The notes below the pieces were generated by a model. The model did not search any database, had not been told where the DNA came from, and saw only the letters and a list, made by a program, of their open reading frames with translations. Below are positions 18,122 through 27,188 of a DNA stretch of 64,000 nt, one piece after another. Source of the DNA: Fabrea salina (Eukaryota > Ciliophora > Heterotrichea > Heterotrichida > Fabreidae); the NCBI GenBank assembly GCA_022984795.1, contig JALIHJ010000010.1:1-64000 (forward strand). The letters are read 5' to 3'. The first letter of the stretch is position 1; every line of letters starts with the position of its first letter. The translations under genes were made by a program, and so were the position numbers.

Positions 18122-20278
18122 ATGAAAAAAGATTCCAATTTAGGTAAAGTGGACGAAGGCGAGGAAAACAAGTCCAACCGCATAACAGTAGCAGTGCGTT
18201 GCAGACCTTTCAGGAACTGTGAAGAGGGCCAAAAAGAAATAGTTGAAGTGCTTGAAGAAAACGTAGTGGTGCTGCTTGACCCTTCGCCTGAAGAACACTT
18301 GAGGCAAAACAGGTCTAAAGAAAAGCAGTATGCTTTTGACTATGTTTTTGACAAGCACGCTTCCCAGGACTACGTTTTCGAAAAAACAACTAAGTCTATT
18401 TTGGAAGGCGTGGTTGAGGGGTTCAATGGAACAATATTTGCTTACGGCCCCACTGGGGCAGGCAAAACCTACACGATGCTGGGGGAAACCCAGAACCCAG
18501 GACTCATGCTGCTTACTTTTAACTACTTGTTCAGTCTCATTGAAGAGCTTTCTGAAACTAGGGAGTTCAACATAAAACTCAGTTACTTAGAAATCTACAA
18601 TGAAGTGATAAAGGACTTATTGAGTCCCAACCAGGAAGGCCTTGACATCCGAGAAGACTCCAACAGAGGAGTTGTAGTTTCTGGTTTGAGTGAAATGTCC
18701 CTTTCTTCTCCCCAAGAAATCATAAACAAAGTCCAAAATGCCAATAGGTTCCGTACTTGCGAACCTACAAAGGCAAATGAAACCTCCAGCAGGTCGCATG
18801 CAGTGTTGCAGGTGAACATTGAACACAGGGACTCCGCTTCTGGAACTGAAGCAGAAGTCCTTGTAGGGAAACTCAACTTGATAGACTTAGCAGGGTCTGA
18901 AAGAGCCTCAAACACCCAAAACAGAGGGTTGCGTCTTTTGGAAGGAGCAAACATCAACCGTTCTCTGCTTGCTTTGGGGAACTGTATAAATGCTTTGTTT
19001 GAGTCGCAACAAAAAGGAGTGAAGAACTTTGTGCCTTACAGAGACTCGAAGTTAACGAGGCTACTGAAAGACTCGTTGGGAGGCAACTGCAGAACAGTCA
19101 TGGTAGCTTGCATTTCGCCTAACTCTTCAGCGTTCGAAGACACCCACAACACCCTTAAGTACGCCAACAGGGCCAAAAACATCAAAACAAGCGTGTACCG
19201 GAACACCCTTAACGTGGAGTACCACATTTCTCGGTACAGTTCCATCATAAACCAACTAAAAAAAGAAATCTACGATTTAAGACACCAGGGAGTTTCTAGA
19301 AGAACAGCGCCTTCGTACAACACTGAAAAAGAAGAAATAGAAATCAAGAACCACTTCCAAAAGGAAGCAGAAATCAGAAAACAAATACTCGAAGACCAGC
19401 GCGAACTGCACGAACTCGAAATAGCCCAAGTGGAGACTCAAAATACGTTGGACGTAACTGAAGAAGACTCCTCTAAGTTCCAGGAACTCCACTTGCAAAC
19501 CCAAATCTTAAAAGCTGCCATTTCAGACTACAAAACCAATATTGTGAGGTTCCAGGACAAGTTAACTAAGTTGGAAAACAAAAGGAAAAACTTTGAGTTG
19601 AAGTGGAAGAAACTCAGGATACCAGAACCCTACTACTCAAAACTTTCCCTGCAACTAAAAGACCACCTTTTGAGCATGAGTTTTCTGGACATCGAACGCT
19701 CAGACAAGCAGAAACAAGCCATAATTAACCACAAGGACATGTACATTAAGTACCTAGAAGAACAACTCAAAAAAAGAGACAGCATCATAGACCAAACTAA
19801 GTCTATACTTGACAGTTCCAACCAAGAACACTCCCAAATCAAAAACGCTATCAGCAGAATTAAGATGTTTGAAAAAAGCCATGTTAGTTACAAGTCTGGG
19901 TCCAGAATGTCCAAGGGTTCTTCTGTGCCTAACTTAAAACTTAAAAAGAACCAGTCTACTCACATTCCAAAACCCAAGTCACTTTCTAACAAAGCTCCTA
20001 ACTACCCAAGAAACGAAACCTCCAAAATCCCTTTTAAAAAGAAACTAAACTTCTACAGTCCTTCAAATAAAACTACTGCCCAGTTGAACTACAACTCAAC
20101 TAGCAACTCTGAAGAAACTACATTCACCAAACGCCAACCTAAAATTCACAACTTAGCTGGAATTAAAGTATCGGAAAAGTTCTACAAAAGCCCCTACGTA
20201 AGTGGAAAACCTTCACAACCCACTCAACGAGTAAAGGCTCGTCCAGGGTTAGTTCTTCCTAATATTAAAAGAAGTTGA
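18122..20278 (+). CDS. Kinesin-8 family motor (KIF18/KIF19-like)
   Basis: 718 residues. N-terminal motor domain at about 18-360: P-loop GPTGAGKT (109-116), switch I NETSSRSH, switch II DLAGSERA, and the tubulin-binding segment. The neck NTLNVEYHISRYSSIINQLKKEI matches kinesin-8, especially KIF19. A coiled coil follows to about 580 and a basic Ser/Lys/Asn-rich tail to the end, as in kinesin-8 tails that bind the lattice. Kinesin-8 walks to plus ends and depolymerises or caps them; KIF19 controls cilium length. The gene ends in TGA and overlaps the convergent membrane-protein gene by 14 nt. Confidence 0.92.
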   Translation: MKKDSNLGKVDEGEENKSNRITVAVRCRPFRNCEEGQKEIVEVLEENVVVLLDPSPEEHLRQNRSKEKQYAFDYVFDKHASQDYVFEKTTKSILEGVVEGFNGTIFAYGPTGAGKTYTMLGETQNPGLMLLTFNYLFSLIEELSETREFNIKLSYLEIYNEVIKDLLSPNQEGLDIREDSNRGVVVSGLSEMSLSSPQEIINKVQNANRFRTCEPTKANETSSRSHAVLQVNIEHRDSASGTEAEVLVGKLNLIDLAGSERASNTQNRGLRLLEGANINRSLLALGNCINALFESQQKGVKNFVPYRDSKLTRLLKDSLGGNCRTVMVACISPNSSAFEDTHNTLKYANRAKNIKTSVYRNTLNVEYHISRYSSIINQLKKEIYDLRHQGVSRRTAPSYNTEKEEIEIKNHFQKEAEIRKQILEDQRELHELEIAQVETQNTLDVTEEDSSKFQELHLQTQILKAAISDYKTNIVRFQDKLTKLENKRKNFELKWKKLRIPEPYYSKLSLQLKDHLLSMSFLDIERSDKQKQAIINHKDMYIKYLEEQLKKRDSIIDQTKSILDSSNQEHSQIKNAISRIKMFEKSHVSYKSGSRMSKGSSVPNLKLKKNQSTHIPKPKSLSNKAPNYPRNETSKIPFKKKLNFYSPSNKTTAQLNYNSTSNSEETTFTKRQPKIHNLAGIKVSEKFYKSPYVSGKPSQPTQRVKARPGLVLPNIKRS

Positions 20279-20936
20279 CCTTAATGTAATCTATTAAATC
20301 TTGAACAACTTTGTGTCCAGATTGAGGAAACTGCTTCCAAGTTTTAAGAACTCTAAGACACTTCAAGTCTGCTTCTTCTTGGCCCAGAGAGGCTTTTACA
20401 ATACTGCTGTTAGTCAGTGCTGCAAGGACACTAAACACAGTGCACCAAATCAAACCTAAGAGGTTGAAGTCTGCCAAACAACATACTGAAATTGGAACTG
20501 AAATACAAAAGTTGAGACCAACTAAGAACTTATTGGGTCGAGTTAGGTCTAGTTGGGAATCTGCAGCCATCTGAGTCAAGCAGCAAATACTTGTAAGAAC
20601 TAAAAAGAAGTAAACTGGAAAGAGTTGCAACAGCCAAATCCTTGCATAAATGACCAGAAATGTTAAGGCTAGGGTAAAGAAACAAAAAGAACCAACTGAA
20701 AAAGTGGGGTGGTCAGCAGAGTAGAACTTCAGAAGAAAGGGCAGCCCCACTAATGACCCAATAGCAACTATGCCAATGAATGGGTATTCTGCTAAACCTT
20801 GAGCTAAGGAACCAATCGAGGATGCCAGAGAACCTAAGAGGGTGGAAACAGCTATTTGTGCAGACACTAGTACAAGAACTTCAACCTGGCTTTCCTGAGG
20901 GATCCTAGCTATAAAGTAGTTGTAAAAAACTTTCAT
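20265..20936 (-). CDS. Multipass membrane protein, unknown
   Basis: 223 residues with about six hydrophobic helices between residues 20 and 185 (VLVLVSAQIAVSTLLGSL, FIGIVAIGSLVGLPFLL, SFCFFTLALTFLVIYARI, VYFFLVLTSICCL, GLNFCISVPISVCCL, LIWCTVFSVLAALT) and a soluble C-terminal tail. No family signature was recognised. Its 3' end overlaps the kinesin coding sequence by 14 nt, and its start is 5 nt from the divergent start at 20942, so it is boxed in on both sides. Confidence 0.7.
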   Translation of the reverse strand: MKVFYNYFIARIPQESQVEVLVLVSAQIAVSTLLGSLASSIGSLAQGLAEYPFIGIVAIGSLVGLPFLLKFYSADHPTFSVGSFCFFTLALTFLVIYARIWLLQLFPVYFFLVLTSICCLTQMAADSQLDLTRPNKFLVGLNFCISVPISVCCLADFNLLGLIWCTVFSVLAALTNSSIVKASLGQEEADLKCLRVLKTWKQFPQSGHKVVQDLIDYIKVNFF

Positions 20937-20941
20937 ATATA

Positions 20942-21331
20942 ATGTCTTTTGGACCTGGAAGAATAGTTAGGACAAGCAGATACTCAGAGGTTCCAGTGAA
21001 CTACGAACCCCCAGACCCAAAGGAATTCTACTTCAAAGAAAAACTAAGCAGAATTGAAGACTGGCTGAAAGAAATTGAAAGAGAACTAGAGCACTTGGGA
21101 AACTCCCAAGCAGCTTTGATGCAACTCACTAGACTTAGAGAAACACTTAATACGATGTGTTGCACACTGCCCAAAAACAAAGAACCTGTTAACTCAGAGT
21201 TCCAACAAATGTGGAACCGTTCTTTCAAACCAAGTAGTTCAGTGTATGACCTTGAGTCTGAAAACCAAAAACTGAGGGAAGAAATAAAAAACCTTTCAGA
21301 ACTAGCACAGTCTTACAAGCACTACAGTTAA
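20942..21331 (+). CDS. Small coiled-coil protein, 129 aa
   Basis: Not recognised. Residues 28-70 form a charged helix (FKEKLSRIEDWLKEIERE), and a second helix ends the protein (SENQKLREEIKNLSELAQ). The N-terminus (FGPGRIVRTSRYSEVPVNYEPP) is unstructured. ATG follows ATATATA only 5 nt from the divergent start. Same strand as ARMC9, 22 nt upstream of it. Confidence 0.65.
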   Translation: MSFGPGRIVRTSRYSEVPVNYEPPDPKEFYFKEKLSRIEDWLKEIERELEHLGNSQAALMQLTRLRETLNTMCCTLPKNKEPVNSEFQQMWNRSFKPSSSVYDLESENQKLREEIKNLSELAQSYKHYS

Positions 21332-21353
21332 GAGTTAGTAATTTGAGATATAA

Positions 21354-23168
21354 ATGGAAGATTCAGGAGCAGAAGTTCATTTTTACTGCATTTTGCATAA
21401 CTTGAGGAAGACTCTGAAGTGCTTCTACGAAGAACTGCCTTCGAAACAAAACGCTACACACGAAACCTGGCACAAAGCTGTGTTGCAGGCTTTCGACAAG
21501 GGAAACAGAAAGGAGTTTTTCAGTGTTTGGGAAGAGTACATTCCGGAGATGCTTAAAAAAGACGAGTATGAAAAACTTGAGTTTTACGCCCAGATTTACT
21601 TCACAGTGCTGCCTTTGATTCTGGGAAACAAAGAAGCCTGGAACTCCGAAATCAAAACTTTCAAAGAGTTCCTGAACACCAAAGGAGCAGAGCTTTGCAA
21701 AACTAGTCAGTTCTTGCCCTTCTACGCACTACCTCACATCCAAGAACCCCAAAAACACCCTACTTTCCAAAAGTTCTTCACTCAGAACTGGACTACTCAA
21801 CTCAGAAGTCGCATAGAAAAGTACCTGAAGAGCTTTGTTGAAAACCCCCAAACAGACAACTCCAAAGAACTCAAAAACGAACTTGCCAAGTCCCGGCACC
21901 GAGAAGAGTACCTCAGGAACGCTTTAATAGAGTCCAACTCTAAGTGGACAAGTTTTTCTATGAACTTATTGGACATTTCGAGTCAGTTACTCCAGCACAT
22001 AGACGGAGAAGCTAAGGCCAACTTAGGTGTACTTAGAAGGAAGTTGCACGAACTAGGCAAGTTTTTGGTTTCTTCAGAGGAGTCAGTGAGCAACACTAGC
22101 TCAGTTCTGCCTGTGGTGGGCAAAGAACAACTTGGACAACTTAACTTTGCTAAGTTAAAACAGGACCTTTTCAAACGGGACTCGGAAGAAAGAGTTTGTG
22201 CTTTGTTGCAAGCTTTGAGGTGGCGCTTAACAAGGACTCCAGCTTCAGTCAGAATGGCTGTTTTGCAGGACTACTCTTCAAGTGACGTTTTGCAACTCCA
22301 AGAAGCTGGCTTGTCGCTTCTTTTGCGAGAAAGACCCCCCAAACTGACTGAGTTTGCCTCTAAGTTAGCAAACGTCATTGCAAGTGACGGCAACGGAAGG
22401 AGCTACTTGTTGCAGGATCCCCACTTGATTCCTACTTTAGTCAGGATTTTGCACCAAGAAAAGTCTGACTCGATTCTCAGGCAAAACGCCATAGGCATTC
22501 TCCAGAAACTAAGTTTGCGCAAAAGACCTCAAACTTTAATGATCCAACTCAAAGTGATAGAGTGGTTGGTGGCAGTCCTGACAAAGGACTCAGAACTAAG
22601 TGACTACTCCCTTGAGTACAGTGCAGCTTTACTTATGAACCTTTCACTCCGGACTCCTGGAAAAGTTGTTTGTGAGCAAGTGGACATCCTTGAACTGCTG
22701 AAAAAGTTAATTGTGCACAGAAACCCCAATGTGAGGACCTACATCAACGGAACGCTTTATTCAATCTTAACGAAGGACACCTTTAAGCAAAAAGCCCGAG
22801 AAATGGGGTTTGAAAGTTTGCTTGAAAAACTCTACCAAGACTCAGACGAAGCTTTTAGGAATCAAATCTTTTACATTCTGGAGCAAATGAAGTGCGAGTA
22901 CGAAGACTCTTGTTACAGCGAAGAAGAGGCTGAAGACGACGAGCCTCCAGCTGAAGAAGAGTCGATTTCTGACGAAGAAGACGCTGAAGACTTACTTGAC
23001 TACTCAGGCCTTCTAGGAGAAGACTTGCTGAAGCACTACATAATTCCCACTTCTTCTTCACCCACTCCTGCTCCTTCTTTTATTTCCCAGTCACCCCAGG
23101 ACAACAGTTTCTATGCCTTCAAACCTCCGAGGAAACTCCCAAGCACGCCTATACAAAAACACTTGTAA
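21354..23168 (+). CDS. ARMC9: ARMC9, basal-body armadillo protein
   Basis: 604 residues. The N-terminal region (about 1-160) has the ARMC9 signature: LQAFDKGNRKEFFSVWEEYIP, KLEFYAQIYFTVLPL, and FLNTKGAELCKTSQFLPFYALP followed by HPTFQKFF. A short coiled coil follows, then armadillo-like repeats at about 270-520 (LIPTLVRILHQE, AIGILQKLSL, SAALLMNLSL). The acidic tail (EEAEDDEPPAEEE) and Pro/Ser end are disordered. ARMC9 lies at basal bodies and the base of cilia; human defects cause Joubert syndrome, with altered ciliary stability and tubulin modification. It fits the run of ciliary genes around it. Confidence 0.88.
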   Translation: MEDSGAEVHFYCILHNLRKTLKCFYEELPSKQNATHETWHKAVLQAFDKGNRKEFFSVWEEYIPEMLKKDEYEKLEFYAQIYFTVLPLILGNKEAWNSEIKTFKEFLNTKGAELCKTSQFLPFYALPHIQEPQKHPTFQKFFTQNWTTQLRSRIEKYLKSFVENPQTDNSKELKNELAKSRHREEYLRNALIESNSKWTSFSMNLLDISSQLLQHIDGEAKANLGVLRRKLHELGKFLVSSEESVSNTSSVLPVVGKEQLGQLNFAKLKQDLFKRDSEERVCALLQALRWRLTRTPASVRMAVLQDYSSSDVLQLQEAGLSLLLRERPPKLTEFASKLANVIASDGNGRSYLLQDPHLIPTLVRILHQEKSDSILRQNAIGILQKLSLRKRPQTLMIQLKVIEWLVAVLTKDSELSDYSLEYSAALLMNLSLRTPGKVVCEQVDILELLKKLIVHRNPNVRTYINGTLYSILTKDTFKQKAREMGFESLLEKLYQDSDEAFRNQIFYILEQMKCEYEDSCYSEEEAEDDEPPAEEESISDEEDAEDLLDYSGLLGEDLLKHYIIPTSSSPTPAPSFISQSPQDNSFYAFKPPRKLPSTPIQKHL

Positions 23169-23195
23169 CCTTAGAACTGGTTATTAATTACATTC

Positions 23196-24413
23196 CTAGC
23201 CGAACACAACATTGTTCCTAGCAATGCTAGGCCCTACTTCCTGGTACTGTTCCCGAGTGTGCACAACTCCACTGAACTCGGAACTCGAGGCAAACAAACT
23301 TGCACCAAACCAAACTGCGTACCTCTGCGTGGGGAATGCGTTAATTTTGCACTCAATTGGAGGAGGATTAATTCCTGACTGTTGGCTGTAGCTCTTCAGT
23401 CTGTCGCTGACCCGCTTCTGCAGAGTGCTGGTGAGTCTTCTATCGAAGTTCTTGAAAAGAGTTGTTCCTCCTGAGAGAACTACGTTGGAGTAAAGGTCTC
23501 TGCGGAGGTCTATAGGACAGCCTTGGATGGTTTGGTCCAAGCACAGGTCTATAGGTTTGTCCCAGTCACGGGTGAACTTTTCAGGGGAAAAAAACACTTC
23601 TGGGCCCAAAAACCTTTCTTGGCCGACTTTTAGTGAAAGAGGAGTTCCTGTGGTCTTGCCAGGAGCAGAGTAAGTTTTGAACTTGGAAGAATTGGGGTCC
23701 CTGTAGTCGAGGATTTCTTTCTCCATGTCTTTGCACACGTAGGAGTACTGTTCTTTCACGTTCCGGGCTACGTCCATCAGGTCTTCGGCTGGAATGTTAG
23801 AGTGTCTGTCTTTGAGACTCTTAGCAATGTACTTTGTAATATCGCGCCCTGCTATAGGAATGTGCTTGATGCATGAACTAATCACGTACCCGTGGCCCAC
23901 GGGAATGATGTGGGTCACTCCATCTCCAGAGTCCACAACTGTACCTGTCAAGGTGTTTCTTTCCTTGTACATGTTGCACCCAAAGAGCGCCAGCACTGCT
24001 TGCACTCCGATGTACAGTCCCGCACAGTCAAAAGTTTCAAACATAATTTCAGCCATTTGTTCACGGTTCTCAGGGGGATTCATGGGAGGTTCAGTGAGAA
24101 GGAAAGTATGGTCTTGAGGCTCAATACGCATGTGAGAGTAAATGCAGCGCTGCCAGTACCTTTCCATGTCGTCCCAGTTGTTGACTTGCCCTTCTTTAAT
24201 GGGGAAGGAGAGTTTATGGGTTTTTTGGTAGGCGTAGGAGTCGTAACCTATGTAGAAGTCAAGGTCTTCGCACTTAAGCCGGGACACTGGAACTCCCACT
24301 GATTCCCTTGTAGCAATTGCCGTAGGGATGATGTAGGAAGGCTCCAGGTTGCCTGCAAAGCCCAACTTGCTGAACCCAGTTCCATTGTCAAAGACTACCA
24401 CTGGCTTTTCCAT
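23196..24413 (-). CDS. ARP3: Actin-related protein 3 (Arp2/3 complex)
   Basis: 405 residues. Actin fold with phosphate-1 loop DNGTGFSKLGFAGN, phosphate-2 DSGDGVTHIIPV and adenosine site VLSGGTTLFKNF. The family-specific end GPSIARNNVVFG and the insert YDYRDPNSSKFKT-like region identify Arp3 rather than actin. Arp3 is a core subunit of the Arp2/3 complex that nucleates branched actin. A ciliate using it likely needs it for phagocytosis or the cortex. Its start is 6 nt from the divergent PWWP gene. Confidence 0.94.
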   Translation of the reverse strand: MEKPVVVFDNGTGFSKLGFAGNLEPSYIIPTAIATRESVGVPVSRLKCEDLDFYIGYDSYAYQKTHKLSFPIKEGQVNNWDDMERYWQRCIYSHMRIEPQDHTFLLTEPPMNPPENREQMAEIMFETFDCAGLYIGVQAVLALFGCNMYKERNTLTGTVVDSGDGVTHIIPVGHGYVISSCIKHIPIAGRDITKYIAKSLKDRHSNIPAEDLMDVARNVKEQYSYVCKDMEKEILDYRDPNSSKFKTYSAPGKTTGTPLSLKVGQERFLGPEVFFSPEKFTRDWDKPIDLCLDQTIQGCPIDLRRDLYSNVVLSGGTTLFKNFDRRLTSTLQKRVSDRLKSYSQQSGINPPPIECKINAFPTQRYAVWFGASLFASSSEFSGVVHTREQYQEVGPSIARNNVVFG

Positions 24414-24419
24414 TTATAA

Positions 24420-25385
24420 ATGGACTTCCACCCAAGTGAAATTGTATGGGCTAAGGTAAGTGGCTACTCTTGGTGGCCGGCTGTAGTTTTCAATCTCGAT
24501 GAAAAAGTTACTGTGCACTTCGTAGGAGAAAACTCCCACTCCATTTTGCCTGAAAACAAATTAAAGAAGTTTAATTCTTACAAACCAACTAGCAAGGACC
24601 CTTGGCTCAAAGCCAGCATTAACGCAGCTATGAAAATTAAACCCCCCATTTCAATACCCGAACTGCAAACTTTGAACCAAAAACTTGAAAGGAAAGCATT
24701 GCGCCAGCAAAATGGCTCTGGAATTACTGATATTTCCCAAAAAATAACCCAGTTGCACTCAAAACTTGACCAGAAAATTTCAACAAATGACATTCTGCCA
24801 CTGAAAAGAGCTCCAAGCACCCTGGTATGGCTTACTTAGAACGACATTGAAAAGCCCAAAAAGGTTCTGAAGCAATTCACTAGTAAAAAGATCTGCCAAG
24901 AAGTAGGCCATTTTAAAGCCAAAAACACAGACTTGGTTAACTGCTTCCAAAAACTAGTTGAGACACCAATGACACCCCAGTTGCTTCAGTCCACCAAAAT
25001 TCTGAAACTAGTTAAGCTTTTCAACCAAGAATTCAAAGAAAGCTCAGAAGAAGAAATCTTTATTCTGGCAAAAACAGCCCAGAAGTTAACTAGGCACTGG
25101 GAGAAGCTCAAACTAATGCCTTCTGAAACTCCTGACTTCGAGAGTGTCGACAACAACCTCAGGAAAACAGTCTGCAGGAAGTTTTCGAGAATTCTGCTTG
25201 AAAAAGGAGTTAGTGAAACTAGGTCGCAGGAACTGGCTTTTTTCATAGAAAAAAACATCAGGAAAAACGACCCTTCGATGAGTGTAGTTTACAAAAGCAC
25301 TGTACGGGAAGTTGTCAAGGAACTTAACGCAGTTGCTTGTGAAGAAATAGAGTCAGTAGTAAATAAAATGATCAAAGTTCAATAA
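24420..25385 (+). CDS. PWWP-TFIIS domain protein, one intron
   Basis: Exons 24420-24824 and 24840-25385 give 316 residues. A PWWP domain at about 1-60 (EIVWAKVSGYSWWPAVVF) should read methylated H3K36 on nucleosomes. Residues about 165-225 resemble the TFIIS N-terminal/LEDGF helical bundle (LLQSTKILKLVKLFNQ...LAKTAQKLTRHWEKL). Residues 235-310 resemble the TFIIS central domain (LRKTVCRKFSRILLEKG, AFFIEKNIRK, STVREVVKELN). Together they suggest a factor that links H3K36-marked chromatin to elongating RNA polymerase II. There is no zinc ribbon, so it lacks the RNA-cleavage activity of TFIIS. Confidence 0.82.
24825..24839 (+). other. 15-nt intron (PWWP-TFIIS gene)
   Basis: GTATGGCTTACTTAG, phase 0. 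Codon 135 (CTG) joins AACGAC directly. Without splicing the protein ends at the in-frame TAG that is also the 3' splice site. Confidence 0.93.
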
Positions 25386-25390
25386 TAATT

Positions 25391-27166
25391 ATGTCTGATA
25401 ACGTGATTGAGCAACTAGAAAACGTCAAGAAGGGAAAGGCCTGCATTACTGACGTGATTCGAGAAATCAACTTAGCCAAAAAGGCCTTTTCTAGGATGGA
25501 CAAGGTTGAGCACAAAATGAACCAACTCGAAAAGAACCAAAAAGACTTAGCCTACCAAGTTAGGTCTTTAGTTCCCAAAAACTACTTGGACTCTAAGTTT
25601 GACGCTATTTCTAGTGAAATTAACTTTGCTGTTAAGGCTTGTTTGGATAAGTACACTGAACAGTACTCCAACCAACTTAACGACAAAGTTGGTTTGCAAG
25701 AAGTCCAGGAAATCCTTAAGCAGAAAACCAACAGTGCTGCGTTCAACAAACTTTCAGAAGAAGTTTCTAAACTGAATTCTAAGATTGAAAAGCACATTAA
25801 AACTGACTTCGAAGGCTTTAAGGCCAAAATGAAAATTGACTTGTCTCAGAAAAAAGAAGCCGAAGCTTCTGAAGCAGCAACTGTGTCTAATGAAGAGCTG
25901 ACTCAGCTCAAATCTAAAGTTGCTAAACTAGAAGAGGAGCTCCAGGGAATGATGATGGACGACGACGAAGAAATGTTTTCTGACGAAGAAGACTTTGAAA
26001 GTGAAGAAGGCGACATCATTGACAACCTAGAACAAAGCATTGTAGGACACAAGTCCCAAGAAAACGACCCTTTTTCTCCCCATAACAAACCAGAAAACAA
26101 CCGGAGTTTTGGAGAACAAGGTGACATGGAAGAAGGACCTCCTGGGAGCAGGAACCTAAAAACTAGGGGTTCAAGTAGACAAGGAGGGACCCTGCCTGCT
26201 TTGAGTCGGGTAGGAAGTAGAGCCAGCACTGGTAGGTTTGCAGGGAACTCAGCTATACGCCAAGTCAACAAAAAACTCATACTGCTCGAAAAAGACTTCC
26301 AGAACTATCAGTCCCAACTAGAAAACGCCAACCAAACTATCCAGCAGTACGACTCTGAACTCCAGAACTCCAACTTAATGATTCAGGACTTGCAGAACAA
26401 ACTCAACGAACTAGCCCTTAAAAACGAAACCCTAGAAGAAAACCTCCAAAAAGCCATTCAATCCAAAACTACTGCCCAAGAGTCTGACCACAAGGACCAG
26501 GCCCAAGGAAGGGTGCCCCACAAAGTACTTGAAAAGTTCAAAAAGGACCTTGAAAACAAAGCTAAACGAATCATTCTGTTAGAAACCAGGATTGAAAAAC
26601 TAAACAACGACAACAAGAGGAACAAAGACGGCAACAAAGACAAGCTGTCCAAACTAATTAACATGATAACTTTCATGAACGACTCGCAGTCTGAAACCAA
26701 GAAGGAACTAAACAAGGTCCAAGAGTTCTTTAAAAGCAACTACCAAACCCTGCAGCAAGACTTAAGTCAACTCCAAAAAGACGTTTCTGACGTCAAAGGA
26801 CCCCTCACTGAGATCCTTTCTGAACAGCAGAGAGAAAACGAAGCCCTTACAGAAAACGTGAGGATGCAACTAGACATGCTGAGGTCCTACATGGGAGAAA
26901 TGAGTTTAGAACAACCAACAGCCTCCACCACCCTCAGAACTCCCAGTGCAGGTGCTCGCCAGCAAACTCCTGGAAACTTAACCCTCAAGCAAAGGTTCCA
27001 CCAGCGCTTCAAAGACCAAGAAGGGCTCCCTATTTCTGGCAAACTTGAAGAAAACTGGTGGAAAAACGTACCTGAAGGCAAAACTATTTACCTCCCCCGG
27101 TTTGAAAAGTCCAAAATGAATAAAAGCGTCGTTTTGAACCCCAACACCTCTACTGAGATTAAGTAG
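25391..27166 (+). CDS. Long coiled-coil protein, 591 aa
   Basis: Not recognised. A helical N-terminal half (10-190) is followed by a very acidic linker (about 193-220; DDDEEMFSDEEDFESEEGD), then a Gly/Ser/Arg-rich segment (about 245-285) and a long coiled coil at 290-500. The C-terminus is basic. It starts 5 nt after the PWWP-TFIIS gene on the same strand and ends in TAG. The architecture is that of a structural cytoskeletal protein. Confidence 0.7.
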   Translation: MSDNVIEQLENVKKGKACITDVIREINLAKKAFSRMDKVEHKMNQLEKNQKDLAYQVRSLVPKNYLDSKFDAISSEINFAVKACLDKYTEQYSNQLNDKVGLQEVQEILKQKTNSAAFNKLSEEVSKLNSKIEKHIKTDFEGFKAKMKIDLSQKKEAEASEAATVSNEELTQLKSKVAKLEEELQGMMMDDDEEMFSDEEDFESEEGDIIDNLEQSIVGHKSQENDPFSPHNKPENNRSFGEQGDMEEGPPGSRNLKTRGSSRQGGTLPALSRVGSRASTGRFAGNSAIRQVNKKLILLEKDFQNYQSQLENANQTIQQYDSELQNSNLMIQDLQNKLNELALKNETLEENLQKAIQSKTTAQESDHKDQAQGRVPHKVLEKFKKDLENKAKRIILLETRIEKLNNDNKRNKDGNKDKLSKLINMITFMNDSQSETKKELNKVQEFFKSNYQTLQQDLSQLQKDVSDVKGPLTEILSEQQRENEALTENVRMQLDMLRSYMGEMSLEQPTASTTLRTPSAGARQQTPGNLTLKQRFHQRFKDQEGLPISGKLEENWWKNVPEGKTIYLPRFEKSKMNKSVVLNPNTSTEIK

Positions 27167-27188
27167 TTTAATTTATAATAACACTATA

